64,000 nucleotides of DNA from Carya illinoinensis (GCF_018687715.1 NC_056766.1:40147433-40211432); one strand, 5' to 3'; positions 44,770 through 56,886 are shown, numbered from the stretch's first letter. A program made the numbers and translations. Notes: generated by a model from the sequence alone, not told the origin.

Positions 44770-47700
44770 ATGTGCTCAACCCCTGAAAAGTTATCCCTTA
44801 ATGTTGGAAAGGAAGAAGATGATTTTAGTGGTACAAGTTTCCTAGCTAAACGAGACAGCAATAGTCAGGAACCCATAGGTGTCTCTTCTGCTTCATCCTC
44901 TTCTTCGGAGGATGGAGATGACCAGTCTAATGGGAATGCCACAAAGCAGTTGGTGCTATACGACCCATTGGCTTACAGTGCAGGAATTGTACCTGCTCCT
45001 GACCCAATTCAGTCCCGGCCTCCATCATTACTAAGATACTCTTCTCCAAATTCATCTTCCAGAGTTGTGCCATCTGTAGGGGCTTTCACTGTCCAGTGTG
45101 CCCGCTGTTTTAAATGGAGGCTCATCCCAACAAAGGAAAAGTATGAAGCAATACGAGAACATATTTTGGAACAGCCTTTTTACTGTGAAACAGCTCGTGA
45201 GTGGCGGCCTGATGTATCATGTGATGATCCAGCAGACATTTCTCAAGATGGAAGTAGACTCTGGGCGATTGATAAGCCCAATATTGCGCTGCCCCCTCCT
45301 GGGTGGCAACGGCTGCTCCGGATCAGAGGTGAAGGAAGCACCAAGTTTGCAGATGTGTACGTGTTCCCCTGTTTTTTTTTTAGTAAAAATATTATATATA
45401 TCAATAGGAGTAACCAAGTATACTGGACGTATACAAGAGAAAACCTAGCCCATACTAGAGAGCTCATAATGACCTAAAAAGCCCGTGAAAAACTACCCAA
45501 AATACACCAAGCCCGAATTGGAATAGAACACACCTCCCCAACCCCAAGCCTTTGTTTCCCTTAAGACTAATACTCCACCTGAAACTCCCTCTATGAGAAC
45601 GTCTTCATAATGCCCTCCCTTTAGTCTTCCCTCGACTTGAGCTACCACCCTTAGCGATATGTGTACATTTTCCTTTGCATTTGATTACTTCTATTGTAAA
45701 AAACTCTTATATGTAGGTAATTAATTTAATATTATGCTCTATTTCCAGCTCTTATTTACTAGTCAGTTCTGTCTGGAATTTTATTATTTGGATAAGATCC
45801 AAAAAACTCTAATTTACTATAATTTGAATTATGCACCGAGTTTTCAGAAACTAATGTAATAGTGGCCCAACTCTCCAGACTGCCTTGTTCTATTTTAACT
45901 ACTTGAATAGGATTCATTTTGTGCTTGCTTTATTTATTTATTTATTTATTTCTGAGCTTGCTGACATTACCTTCAAACTCTTTAGTATTCCAATTGGGTT
46001 TCTATCAAGGCTTGAAGAAGTTTGGATGTTTCTGGAGTTATTTTTTTTTTTTATAAGTAAGATGAAAATTTTATTGATACGAATGAAGTAGGCAAAGCCC
46101 GTGTACGCAGGAAGTATACAAAAGAACACCTAAATACATTCTAGGAACCAGAAATTAAGAACAGAAAATCATGAACACTAGTACCGTTAAGCACAGTGGC
46201 TGAAACCAGAGCAATAAGGTTTTTACAAAAAAGTTCCGAAGTTCCTCCATTGTACACTCCCTATCTTCAAAGTACCGAGCATTCCTTTCTATCCAAATTC
46301 ACCACATAATGCACAAAGGAATCATCCTCCAAACTGCAGCCACTTGGGGACAGCCTTGAATTTCCTTCCAACAAGTGCTATTAAATCCCTCAAAGGCATA
46401 ACCCAAGCCACACCAATTCTTCTAATGGCCTCATCCCACAACACTCGTCACCTCACATTGCAGTAATAAGTGATCCACTGATTCTCCATTCTTCTTGCAT
46501 AAATAACACCAATTCTTACCAACAAGACCCCGCTTCCTCAAATTGTCCATGGTCAAAATATTCCCAAGAGAGGTGGTCCATACGAAAAAAGCTACTTTAG
46601 AAGGCACACAAGAGCTCCAAATACTCTTCCACGGGAAATGAATATTACTGTTTGCTAGTAATAAATATTCTGCAATAGACTAAATATTGTATTGATCCAG
46701 AGAATATATAGTACCCATCTCTCGCTTCCTGTTTAGTAAGCGAACTAGCCCTGAAGGGTGCTTCTCATATCGCACTGTATGGTTCTAGGGTTTATAATTT
46801 GATATCCCTCCCCTTTTTATTTCAGCCCAAACTTCATAAGCTCCTTCTGTCAGCTAAAGAGGTCTCCTTTTCTTGATCTCTTCTCTTGTGCAACCCTCGT
46901 GCATCCCCAACTCCCACATTCAAACACACACATATATAAACTAATCATTACCTTTGAAGTAGCTGTAGTATAGAAAATCTCCCTTACATTTCTGTTTGCT
47001 AGTTGATCCTTGAATACATATAGTCTGTAGCTGCTACTAGGTATGTGGTTATGTGCTCCATAGATGAGGATAAATGTGGTATTTGAATGTTGGAGCTGAA
47101 ATACACTGGGAATGGTTTTACAATATTCTTTTGATGCTTTCACAAATTGGTATTAGTCATTTAGTGTATACCACATGAAGTCTTCTGATTGCTTACTGCT
47201 TGTGGTGTATCATTTTTTTTATAATATCCTTCCACTCTCATTTGTGAGTGTTCACATGGGGTTTCTGGTTCCCATCTAGCTGAAAATTGGATGACCTGTT
47301 AGTGTTGTCTCACGTTTGATATTTCAGGCTTATCCTCAGACCTAGTTTTTTCCTACTTTGCTGTATCAATTTTTTATTTTTAATGTTTATTTTGGGGTTT
47401 CTAAGTTTATAAGAAGACCATTTGGACTGTCAATCATCAACTTCATTCTAATACGTTCTGTCCAATTATTACAGATATTATCAAGCACCATCAGGTAAGA
47501 GACTACGCTCAATGGTGGAGATCCAAAAGTATGTTGTTGCCACTACTCGACTATTTCCCTGTTGCATCACTGTGTAATTTTAACTTTACAATGTTTTTCC
47601 ATACTTCCTTTGCAGCCCTCTTGAGGCTTTTGATTTTGCAGGTACTTGCAGGAACATCCAGAGTGTACGAGTGATGGTGTATCTCTCTCACAATTTTCAT

Positions 47701-49426
47701 TTCAAATTCCAAAGCCTTTGCGGGATGATTATGTGAGAAAGCGCCCTCCTCGTCTGCCAGCTTCACACGTCACTGGACCTCTTGAACCTGGTGAAGGTAT
47801 GCAGAAGAAGCTGCCTGCATCTCAAAAACAAAATGAAGAGCCGCCTTTTATAGTTAACTATGTTCTTAGCTCAAGAAGAGGAAGTCCCACCTGGTTTAAG
47901 TTCTGGCTTATTGCCATAAAATCTGGTGGAGCAGTCTTGCATTTATATTTTGGGGCTTTTTTCAGAATGCTAGTCTAGAAACAAAGGGTGTGTAGAATGT
48001 TTTAGATTTTTTTTGTTTTTATTTTTAAATTTTTTAGATGTGTCTTTCATTGAGTTTTGTGAAGGTAGACTAGAAAATTTGATTTTTTTTTTTTTTTAAA
48101 TATGTTTTGTATTGAGATTTTCAAAGTGAATGGGTGGAGTTGAAAAGTTGTTTGAATATAATGTTTTAGGGTGTTTTTGTTTTGGTTCTTATGTTTATGA
48201 CTTTCCACTGAAATCTAGGCGAATGATTGGATAAAAAGTTGAAATAGGAAATTTTTTTGAGATTGAAAGATGTTTGGATTGAAGTTCAAAAATGTTTTTG
48301 AGAAATTTTAGAAACCTAAGTAATCCAAGCAAAGCCCTATCTTTGTGAAAATTACACTTGCTATAAGTTACAATGAAACTCTGATTTATCCTTGAGGAGT
48401 TATTCTCTTCTCTATCATGAGGTTCTCCTGATAATGGTATGTCAAAAGTACAATACCTAAAGGCTAGTTTTCCTCTATTAGATAGACTCGTTTCAGGGGT
48501 GCCTGGCTGCAAAAGTTGGAAACTTCTTCGATGAGGGGGATGTTAAGCAAGAAGTCCGTAGGTTTGGATAGGGCACTTATTTCTCATTAGTAAGTTACAC
48601 ACACGTCTGATGGACTTGAACTGACATAATCCTCTACCTTGTTTTTACAAGAAAGGAGATGTCATTTGAGTTATAGCTTGTTTGCTTTGATGGGAGGAGA
48701 GACTTTAATAGAATTTTTGCAAGGGAGTTCTCTAATTTTTCCAAGACATGTTCTTGGGTTTTTTATTTTTGGCATATTTTACATTTTTATGTTCTTTCAC
48801 ATGGGGTATTTTTGAGTTTGCTTTCAACATATGACTGTTTCGTTTTATCATCTGTCCATTTAGGTTTTCATTACATTTCTGTTTTTGTCCATCGATTCCT
48901 TTATCCACTATGGAAAACCATATCTATGCTCTGGGTGCCTCCTATTATATATCAGTTGCTGACTTGTTGGTTACTTCAGACTCATCAAGTGATGGCTGCA
49001 AGTCTGATGCTCGAACTAACTTGTAAATCCCAAATGAACATGGTTTTGCTGCCCGTTAAATCATCTTTTTTCCCATGGATTTAGTCTAGAGTACTGACGG
49101 CTGAATCTGAAGGGAAATCCATCAGAGGAATAATTAGCCATAAGAGATTTCTTTGAATGGAACCTTTCATCTTTGCTCCTACCTTAGTGATGACATCTTG
49201 TTGCATAGAAAAAGAAAACACATTCCAAACTAAGAACTATAACCGTTTTTTGTTTTTTGTTTCTGCTGCAGCGAGTCCCCTGGCTTTGACAGGTCCAGAT
49301 GACTGTCCAGACTTGCAACTTACTCGACCAGGGCTGCCTCCTTACTTTGAGGCCCCTCTTTTAGATCCTGTTGGTCGACCTGCAAAGAAGCAAGCTAGAG
49401 CTCCCCGAAAAGGAGATGTACAGTAG
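44770..49426 (+). CDS. MBD2: MBD2-like methyl-CpG-binding-domain protein with CW zinc finger
   Basis: Model: 44770-45356, 47475-47528, 47642-47796, 49272-49426; 951 nt, 316 aa. Donors and acceptors are GT..AG and the joins read FADV|YYQAPSGK, EIQK|YLQEHPEC and LEPGE|ASPLAL, so phases agree. The acidic Ser-rich N-terminus is followed by a CW zinc finger (C110-x2-C113, W116, C139, C151). The MBD fold spans about 162-235 (LPPPGWQRLLRIRGEG, SGKRLRSMVEI), then a basic Pro-rich tail. CW fingers read histone H3 lysine 4 methylation and the MBD fold belongs to the methyl-CpG family. Plant MBD1/2/4/12-class proteins share this layout, not all binding methylated DNA. The start could be upstream if 44725 (MLSGAF) is used; I prefer 44770 after the TTTTCAG. 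Introns 1 and 3 are long, and LINE debris lies in intron 1. Confidence 0.88.
45365..45680 (-). mobile_element. Probable LINE 3' end in MBD intron 1
   Basis: A T-run (poly-A on the minus strand) is followed by TATCAATAGGAGTAACCAAG and GGACGTATACAAGAG. This parallels the start of the better preserved LINE at 46038 (T-run, TTGATACGAATGAAGTAGGC, GGAAGTATACAAAAG). It inserts only 8 bp past the exon 1 donor. Confidence 0.45.
46038..46780 (-). pseudogene. 5'-truncated LINE: zf-RVT domain and poly-A tail, in MBD intron 1
   Basis: On the minus strand a frame reads FPWKSIWSSCVPSKVAFFVW, then TTSLGNILTMDNLRKRGLVG and KNWCYLCKK. This is the zinc-binding reverse-transcriptase C-terminal domain (zf-RVT) of plant LINEs. 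It ends in a poly-A tail, seen as a T-run at 46038-46051 on the plus strand. A 5'-truncated, 3'-poly-A insertion is the usual LINE footprint. It is opposite in orientation to the host gene. Confidence 0.85.
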
Positions 49427-51576
49427 GAAGCCAAAATATAATCAGCACAGTGGTCAAAGGTTGAATGGGCTTGGTCAATCTTGAAATAGTACTTGCAATC
49501 CCAAGGGTTGATCCAGATAGCTTTTGTTGTTTATTTCTTTTTCTTTTTCTTTTTTTACTTTTTCAGGGGATTGGTCACTTTGTATCTTGTCTCATGTTGC
49601 CTTGTATTGGTGGATTCTTGGTTTCCAAAGAGGGGGGGATTTTTGTGAGAAAGATGAAATAGAAAAGGTCAGGTTGGGGATTATGCTATGTTGTTGTAAG
49701 CTTAGTGTCTGGACTATATCAGAAACACAAAAGAAAATCCTTGTAGTTTACTACATGATATTGAATGCAAGGTCAACTGATTTTCCTCTTTACATACGTG
49801 CATGATTTCCCAATTTGTATGGCATTTGCTTGTCTGCTGGCGCACATAAAAAGAGAACTGTCTTGGTGATTTTAGTGAGTTTCTATATTCTGTTTTGAAT
49901 ATACTTCTATATGTTCTTAGCCCAAAAAAAAGAAAGGGTCTTGCATTTGTTTCTGTTAGAAGATGTCTGTGCCTTCCGTCCTGAGATGATTAGGGTTCGT
50001 GGAATTACTTTCATTCTCTTGGGAGTTAGCTGGTAACACTCGTTACAGTTTGGTATTAGAGATTCAGAACACAGGTCAAGATATTTGCAGGCTTTCTGAA
50101 AGAAAAAATAGTATCTTACAAAATATATATATATATATATATATTTTTATTAAATAAATTAAATTATGCAATTCTCTTACTTGGTTATTTTTATGAAAAC
50201 ACGTTGAAGGGGGTGTTACAATTGTTCTCAAGTAGATTGATGCATTGAATGATGCATTGAAGGCCAAAGGAAACTGACATATGGTCTTCCTATAGCCTGA
50301 TTCAAAACTCATCGTTGGTCCTCTTTGGACATATGAAAGGATATTGGTAAACCTTCAAAAATAGAGTTATAAAGAGCAAACTCGACCAAACAGGATTAGT
50401 GTGTAGAATGTGGCCGCACTCACCGACCTGCCACAAGGATGTGACTCGGGAAGGCCACACCACAACAATGACGACAGCGTGGAGGCCCACACAGAAGACA
50501 TGCACCTCTAACGTAGGGTAACGAAGGCCCTTAGCAAGCGGTATAAATACTGAGTACTAGGTAGTAATTACCCTCCATGCCCTTGCTTATTAGAACTCTT
50601 TCTAAAGAACGATAAACTGATTTATGCATTGGAGGTGTCCCTTCTATCCTGAACCCCTCTCATCTTCTTTGTGTTGCAGGTGATTGAACCTAGTACCCAG
50701 TGTACGGAACACGTCATTAACAACAATGATGATAACAAAATGATGTGCTCATAATCCGATGGTAAAAACTCTCCCACACGAGATTTTCAAGTTGCAGTGC
50801 TTTCGAAGGCTTGAGAGACCAGCAACAACCTACGTGCATCGAGAGGGGATGTGCTGGAAATTATGTTGGCGATGCATTCTTCTGGCAGTGTTTTGGTGAT
50901 ATCCATTTCTGTTTCTCCTCTCCCTTTCCTTCTCAAAAGTTATAACAAAGTTCAATATGTGCATGCATGTATACATTAGATGCACCAATCGGCTATATTT
51001 TATGGATATCTTTTTTAAAATGTTATAGACTCGAAAAATTACATAAAAGTAAATTCACAAATCTTCATGTGATCCATTAGATTTACTTTATGATAAAATT
51101 AACTTTACAATCTAACGGACCACATCAAGACGCATAACTTTGTGGTCCAAGTTTATATATGTATAATCTCTTTGTGGCTAAAATATTTTTCTATTTTTTA
51201 TATTTCAGCTCTTAATATTGGAAGTTGGATTTGCAAATCTTCTTAGATTTGATCCAAGCCAGCTGACGTGGTAGGTACCATGAATTCCACCTCTTGCCTA
51301 GCTATGTTCACTCCAAACAAACGAAATTTCAAAAACTGCTGCGCGTGCTTTTCTTGCTCCTACGTACAGTAGATGAAGTACTAATTCCACCCTTGTTTTT
51401 ATTCGCAAAGCATGCATGCATATATATAAATATATATATTTATTTATATATAGTCCAAAGTCTCATCAAAACGTTGCTCATAATATAATGCACACAAATC
51501 CAGGTCTCACACCAAATGTCGTTTGCTCAGAAGGAAAATAGCTAGGCACCAATCTCTTTACTAATTAACTAATTTC
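49427..51576. other. MBD 3' region and spacer, with a possible LTR remnant
   Basis: 49427-49900 is likely the MBD 3' UTR. At about 50330-50710 there is a GC-richer stretch with a TATA-like CGGTATAAATACTGAG, then GCATTGGAGGTGTCCCTTC and TTGTGTTGCAGGTGATTGAA. This looks like the U3-R-U5 of a gypsy LTR, but no edges were found. (TA)n runs occur at 50122-50142. 51050-51450 is AT-rich. Confidence 0.35.
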
Positions 51577-54092
51577 TTATTTTGGCCGAAGCTCAATGCC
51601 ATGGACCACAAGGCCAGACTTCTCGTGAAGGACTTGAACCTCCTTCAAGCACATCTCGACCTCGCCACGATTATCAACGTGGCTGCCAGTGAAGAATTCT
51701 CCCATCTCAATCTCCATCCACATATCCTCTCTCCTGATTGGAAGTCGACCATCCTGTCGTTTAATTTGTAATAATTCCTCATTAGATCGTTGTTCGTGTG
51801 TACCCGACCACAGCCTTGGATTCAAATAAGCATTGATAGCATCACCTCCTTCCACTTCGTTTTCCAATCTAATGGACACTTTCACAGGGTTGTGAAACCC
51901 ATAGAAACCATCCACCATGGAGTAGATAAAGTATGCCCCATACTTTGTTTTTGGGGAAAGGATTTTTTTCTCAATTCTGCCTTTTATGTCAAGCCAATAA
52001 ACCTTTCTAAGACGAGCTACTTCAGAGAATCTGCACATTTTACACACCATTGTTATAAATAACAAATAGGGTAAACAAGCATGCAGTACTCCAGCAAACA
52101 GAGAGATGAAGAGAGACCTAGACTTGGGTAGAACCGGTGACTCAGTTGAGGGAATCCATTCCCAGTATTCTGGAGTTTCTCCAGATCCCCATTGAATAGT
52201 TAACTCCCTCGCTGGCAGCATCAAAGATTTCTTTCCACTCAATTCATCTATTTGGACACTGATCTGTTCAATCATAGACACAGACGGATTACAAAACAAA
52301 AAGAAAAGTCTAGAGATGTTAAGAAAAGCAGTACTGATTTCACATAGTAGTAGACCTACCTCTTTCCATTAGTTTAAACTTTTGGAATAACTGGTAATTT
52401 CATGTAGTATTAGAGCAGATTTTCTGAATTCAAATCCCGGCTATACACTTATTCAAATAATTAAATATTCCACATAGTTGGCCCCCTTACAAAGGGAGAT
52501 CAGGCTCACACGCGAGGGAGAGTATTAAAACAAGTATAAATAATTAAATCTATATCTTCCCATTGATTTAAACTTTTGGGAACAAGCGATGATTTCAAAG
52601 GAGTAAATCACAACCAAAGAAAAGGTCAAAGGTGCTTGCTATTTAACAGAATATATGACAAATTACTATGTGAAAAATATGTTTTGAACTTCAAGAGCAA
52701 AGATAGCATTAAAAATTACCTTTAAAAATTATTGGGACTGTAGTTACAAGCTTAAAGCACCTCTGACGTTCAAATCTGATAACAAAAATTTCAGACCAGA
52801 AAGTATAGCCACTTTAAAAAACACTAGGAAATTAATCTATCTGAACTTGAAACAAGTTTTCCAACATGTACCAATCCATCTTTAGGACCTCCTCTGAAAA
52901 GGGCATATCTTGGAGCAAAAACAATATAGAAAAACAGCCCCTAATTCCTAGCCTATAGCAAGTAAACATAACTAGGTAAACATGACAGGGTAAAGATAAC
53001 TTTGCATAGATTATCATTCTTTCTAATATTTGAATGCCGATAAATGTCTTGTACACGAACCTCTTTTCCCATTGGATACTTGGCAGCACTTAGAGGTGTA
53101 TGGTATGCTATTCTTGAGTCCACCCATTGAATGATTTCATGGATAAATTCTGCCTCGTTCCTATCAATACAAAGAGAAGAAAAGTCTAAACGACCTCTCA
53201 AAGTATAAGCATGCATGAATTATATGATTTAGTTAATAAAAGAAAACAGAGAGAAGATTTAGATTTGTTTTTTTTTTCCATGTTCTTCTGTTTCACCAAT
53301 ATACTTTGTGTGAAATTAATGAGGTAATTAATTGATGACAAATCCAAAACAGATTTCAAATTTATTTATGGCTTGCATAAAACTCAGTGTGAAAAAGAAT
53401 GATAAAATATCAAATTGTTTTGTATGGCACCATATCTTCACCAATTTGCACCCTCTCAGATCCTGGATTTGTCTAGATTTTGCCCATAAAGTTCTCTTTT
53501 AACATCATATATAAACATATATACATATATATATAGGCACAGCTCATAGTAAGTACCTGTTCCGCAATTCGAACCCGGACAAGTTGGCTACTTCTTCTAA
53601 AGCTGCCTTCCACTTCAACATCTTTACGTTATCCTTGAGCTGATCTCCAAGTTTATCAAATGATTTTCCAAAATTTCCTCTTTGATGTCGTACTTCTGAT
53701 GGATCTACGCCGTAAAAAATTGGTAGAACAATTTGTTTCACCGCTTGTTTACAATCGAGGATTTTCAATAGCTCGTTCAAACACCATCTTGATTCTGCGT
53801 AATTTTTAGAGAGTACAACGATAGAAATCCTTGATTCTTCAATAGCTTTGAAAAGTGCTGCCGAGATTTCCTCTCCTCTTTCAAGATCGTTGTCTATGTA
53901 AGTGTTGATTTTCCTTTTATCCAAACCATGGTATAGATGAGAAACAAACGTTTGGCGAACGTCTTCACCTCTAAAGTTTAAAAATACATCATGACTCCAT
54001 GGACGGATGGAAGAAGAAGAGTCTAAGAAAGAGGAAGAAGTTTCAGGAAGGGCCATGGAAGAAGTCATCCTCTCTGTAAGTGTAATTACCAT
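51577..54092 (-). CDS. TIR-PP2 protein (PHLOEM PROTEIN 2-LIKE A5 type), TIR fused to PP2 lectin
   Basis: Minus-strand exons 53557-54092, 53061-53160, 52118-52263, 51577-52030; 1,236 nt, 411 aa, all GT..AG with closing phases. The TIR domain spans about 33-170: HDVFLNFRGEDVRQTFVSHL, IDNDLERGEEI, VVLSKNYAESRWCLNEL (E107 is the position of the catalytic NADase glutamate in plant TIRs), FYGVDPSEVRHQRG. Exon 2 encodes a short linker (NEAEFIHEIIQWV) as found before NB-ARC in TNLs, but no NB-ARC or LRR follows. The PP2 domain spans about 213-411: LTIQWGSGETPEYWEWIP, EVARLRKVYWLDIKG, WMEIEMGEFF, GLVVHGIELRPK. PP2 domains are carbohydrate-binding and Arabidopsis PP2-A5 to A8 share this fusion. Downstream in-frame Met codons at 54068 and 54056 are equally plausible starts. 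A role in TIR-type defence signalling is inferred. Confidence 0.9.
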
Positions 54093-54190
54093 TTACCAGA
54101 GATGTCCAATTATAGAGAAGTTGGAAAAAGAAAGGAGCATCGGCCATTCCTACACCGGTTAGGTACATTGATTATAGAGAGTCGGTCAAA
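54093..54190 (-). promoter_or_regulatory. Promoter region of the TIR-PP2 gene with TATA and W-box
   Basis: On the minus strand TCTATAAT occurs near 54110-54118 and 54172-54179. A W-box core TTGACC (plus GGTCAA, 54184-54189) lies just upstream. If the nearer TATA is used, transcription would start around 54085, favouring ATG 54068 or 54056. W-boxes bind WRKY factors, fitting a defence gene. Confidence 0.4.
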
Positions 54191-54212
54191 GAAAGTAGGG
54201 AAACTATGACGG

Positions 54213-54880
54213 TTACGGTTGCCAGAAGGACTTCTTTCTCATTCTTAATTTTTTTAAAATAAATCGTTGATAACTTTTCTTTGGAGAAAATGGGGTTACA
54301 AAGGTATCCCATAAATTAAAGTGGGACCGTATCAAGTCAGTTTTTTTCTCTCTCTTCCGCCGCAGACCCTCTTCTTCCTTTCCCTTCCCAGAGCCCACCA
54401 GACAGAGATTTAGAGGCAGTTCCTCGTCGCCCAGTCCCATGAAGAAGAAGAAAAAGAGACTAAGAGAAAGAAGCAAACTAATAATGGCACTCACAAGCAG
54501 CAGCTCCTTGATTCTCACAAGAAAGCGCTCCAGCTTTCCCTCTCCAGTGCGGTGATTGCGTCGAGAGCTTCAAGGAATTCAACGCCAACAATACCCATGA
54601 AAAGTTCAGAATCATCCTCCAAATGGGTGATGTTTTAATGTTAAATTCGGAGGTCAAATGCCTGTTATCAAGGTTGAGTCTTGTGGAATTTGGATATCAC
54701 AGAGCATGGCGAGCAGGGAGATACGTATATGTCATCTCTCATGGCTGGATTCGTTTGAAGAATTTAGTATTGCTTTCAGGGCTGTACAAAAATAAAGTAC
54801 AAGCGGACGACGGAAGAATAAAAGAGAGAGAAACGTTCCGGCCGATTGTCACGTTAGAGCACTGGCTATTCTAAAATAGA
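54213..54880 (+). other. Unrecognised, possibly gene-derived stretch
   Basis: The composition is gene-like (GC-richer, CTTCTTCC leader, an ATG at 54484 followed by [17 protein letters not shown], then a stop). Two other frames also look protein-like ([32 protein letters not shown]). The frames do not connect. It may be a broken gene or pseudogene on the plus strand, but no family is recognised. Confidence 0.2.
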
Positions 54881-54895
54881 TATTTCTTTAAAGGA

Positions 54896-55095
54896 CTTTG
54901 CTAGATGCAGTTGGGGAAATATAGTTAACATGCAGTCAGCTATACGAAATGAATAAAAAAAATTATAAAAAAATTATTTTATATTCAAGAAAATCTACAT
55001 GAATAAAAAAAAGTTATAAAAATAATTTTTTTTTCATGTAGGTATCGTATTAATTTACTTTACGCTAACTATATTTTCTAACTGTAAAAGGTATT
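54896..55095. mobile_element. Diverged relative of the Mutator MITE at 56290-56501
   Basis: It shares CTTTGCTAGA(T/C)GCA at the left, two copies of AATGAATAAAAAAA followed by TTATAAAA, and a pyrimidine-rich TTTTTTTTCAT(G/A)TAGG segment. The right end is decayed (GTAAAAGGTATTTCTCTTTT). No target duplication was confirmed. Confidence 0.55.
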
Positions 55096-56230
55096 TCTCT
55101 TTTTTAAAATATAAAAGAATGTACTCACAAGAGGCTTTATTGGATTATGTACTTTATTTTTAATATATATTTTGCAACAATAATTCTTTCACATTTATAA
55201 AATATTATTCACATTTTATAAATTTTTAATTCATTTCTCTTTTTATTTTTTACTTTTTATTTATTTTATTTATTTTCTACTTTTTACTTTATTTTAAATA
55301 AATAAAATATATTAAAAAGTATAATATTTAAATAATATAAAAAAATAAATAAATAAATATATGATATATTATAAAAATTAATATATAAAGTAAAAAATAT
55401 ATATTTTAATAATATATTTTTAAAAATAAGATGAAGAATGAGTGCTCATACCTCCTTCCGTATCTCATCCCAATAGAAATTATTCTAGAAGGTTCATTCA
55501 CGTAATATGAGTCTACACTCTGCAGCAGTAATTTCCACTTTATTTCCCCTTTGTTACTTTATCTCTACTTTATTGCTTTTGATCGTTTCTTTAACTTTTT
55601 TTATATATTTGTACTTTAGAGTATTAGCAGTAGGTTCAATAATCTTTAACTAAAATTTAGCTAAATAATTTACTTTTATAAATTTTAACTAGTCACTTTT
55701 TATAATATTAAATAATAAGCTCAATAAATCTTTCACTATTTTATTAAAATATTAATTTTTTAGACAACAGAAAATATTTAATAAATTGCAAATGTTATAA
55801 CTTTTTTTATGTGTTTATTTATTAATTTGATGTACTCTATGCCCTCTTGATGGTTTAAATGCAGTAACGATCGCATCAAAAATGTGAAGGAAGCTTGAGA
55901 ATCCAAGATACAGAAATCGCATAAAAAATATAGGAAAAAAATCAATCAAAACTTAAGAATCCAATCTGCAGAAATCACATCAAAAAAGCAAATAAATCCA
56001 AAAGAATTAAAGTGAAAGAAGAATCTACCATTATTTTACTCTAAAAATAATATTTAGCTAGTGAAGTTGGCTCAACAAATTTGGCTAGTCATTTGGTTGA
56101 AGGCCAAATTTACTATAGCTTTGTTGCGTCTATTGTAGGACTTTTTTCCATATTTTGACTATTCTTTAGCTATATTTTAACTTTGTTGAGTCCACTATTA
56201 GTGCTCTTAGTAGGCTAAGTGGGACCAGTA
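55096..56230. other. AT-rich spacer, no gene seen
   Basis: Very AT-rich to 55430 and moderately AT-rich after. Around 55620-56200 there are TTTAGCTA words in both orientations (AGTATTAGCAGTAGGTTCAA ... TTTGTTGAGTCCACTATTAG), which could be the arms of another MITE; borders were not set. Confidence 0.35.
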
Positions 56231-56289
56231 TGTTAATGGGTTTTAGACGTGTATTGTATTTAGGCACGATTGTCAGTTATTTTATTTAG

Positions 56290-56501
56290 GGGCTTTGCTA
56301 GACGCAATCGGTAAATACAGTCGGCTGTACGGAATAAATAAAAAAAATATATAAAAATATTTTTTTTTTCATGGTTGTACAGAATGAATAAAAAAAAGTT
56401 ATAAAAATAATTTTTTTTTTTCATATAGGTCCCATATTAATTCATTTTTTTCAAGGCGACTGCATGCCAACTGTATTTGCCGACTGCACAAATCATTTCT
56501 C
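56290..56501. mobile_element. Mutator-type MITE, 212 bp, in the gypsy LTR
   Basis: The perfect 9-bp duplication TTTATTTAG occurs at 56281-56289 and 56502-56510. The ends are GGGCTTTGCTAGACGCAATC and, on the right (reverse complement), GAGAAATGATTTGTGCAGTC. The right half matches the 39206-39377 family. The inverted LTR copy at 61.1 kb shows the empty site. Confidence 0.88.
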
Positions 56502-56569
56502 TTTATTTAGTTGTATTTAAGCACCACCAAATTCACATTAATGAAATACCGACAAACCTTTAGTTCATT

Positions 56570-56785
56570 GGACGGTGCTACACACACTAATGGGACTCCT
56601 GCTAATAGTTTGAAATTTTTTTATATTTTTTAATACATTTTAATATTTTAAAAAAATAAAAAAATTCATAATATTATTAAAAAATACTTACTTAATCATT
56701 AAATAAAAAATAATAAAAAAAAAAGAAAAAAATCATAGCAGTAGAATCTAGCGGTAAAAACTAGTGGTAAGACTAGTATTTTCAT
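56570..56785. mobile_element. Second insertion in the gypsy LTR, 216 bp
   Basis: It is flanked by TAGTTCATT (56561-56569) and TAATTCATT (56786-56794), 8 of 9 identical. The inverted LTR copy at 61.1 kb has the uninterrupted sequence. The interior is AT-rich with runs of A. Terminal inverted repeats are weak (GGACGGTGCTACACAC on the left), so the superfamily is uncertain; a 9-bp duplication again suggests Mutator. Confidence 0.7.
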
Positions 56786-56862
56786 TAATTCATTACTTTT
56801 GCTGGAGGACTTGGCTCCTCGAAGTGCCTACATTTTATTCTTTATTGTGAGACACTTGACAA

Positions 56863-56878
56863 TGGTGTCAGAGCCAGG
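56863..56878 (+). promoter_or_regulatory. Primer-binding site of the gypsy-like element
   Basis: TGGTGTCAGAGCCAGG follows the LTR end by one base. It resembles the initiator-Met primer site (TGGTATCAGAGC) with one change. Confidence 0.7.
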
Positions 56879-56886
56879 TCGAGTTC

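Larger units (their letters stand above)
56231..56861 (+). repeat. 5' LTR of a Ty3/gypsy-like element, interrupted by two MITEs
   Basis: It starts TGTTAATGGG and ends GACACTTGACA, one base before a primer-binding site. Setting aside two insertions (56290-56501 and 56570-56785, each with a 9-bp duplication copy), the LTR is only about 190 bp. An inverted copy at 61034-61213 lacks both insertions and confirms their borders. Confidence 0.75.
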
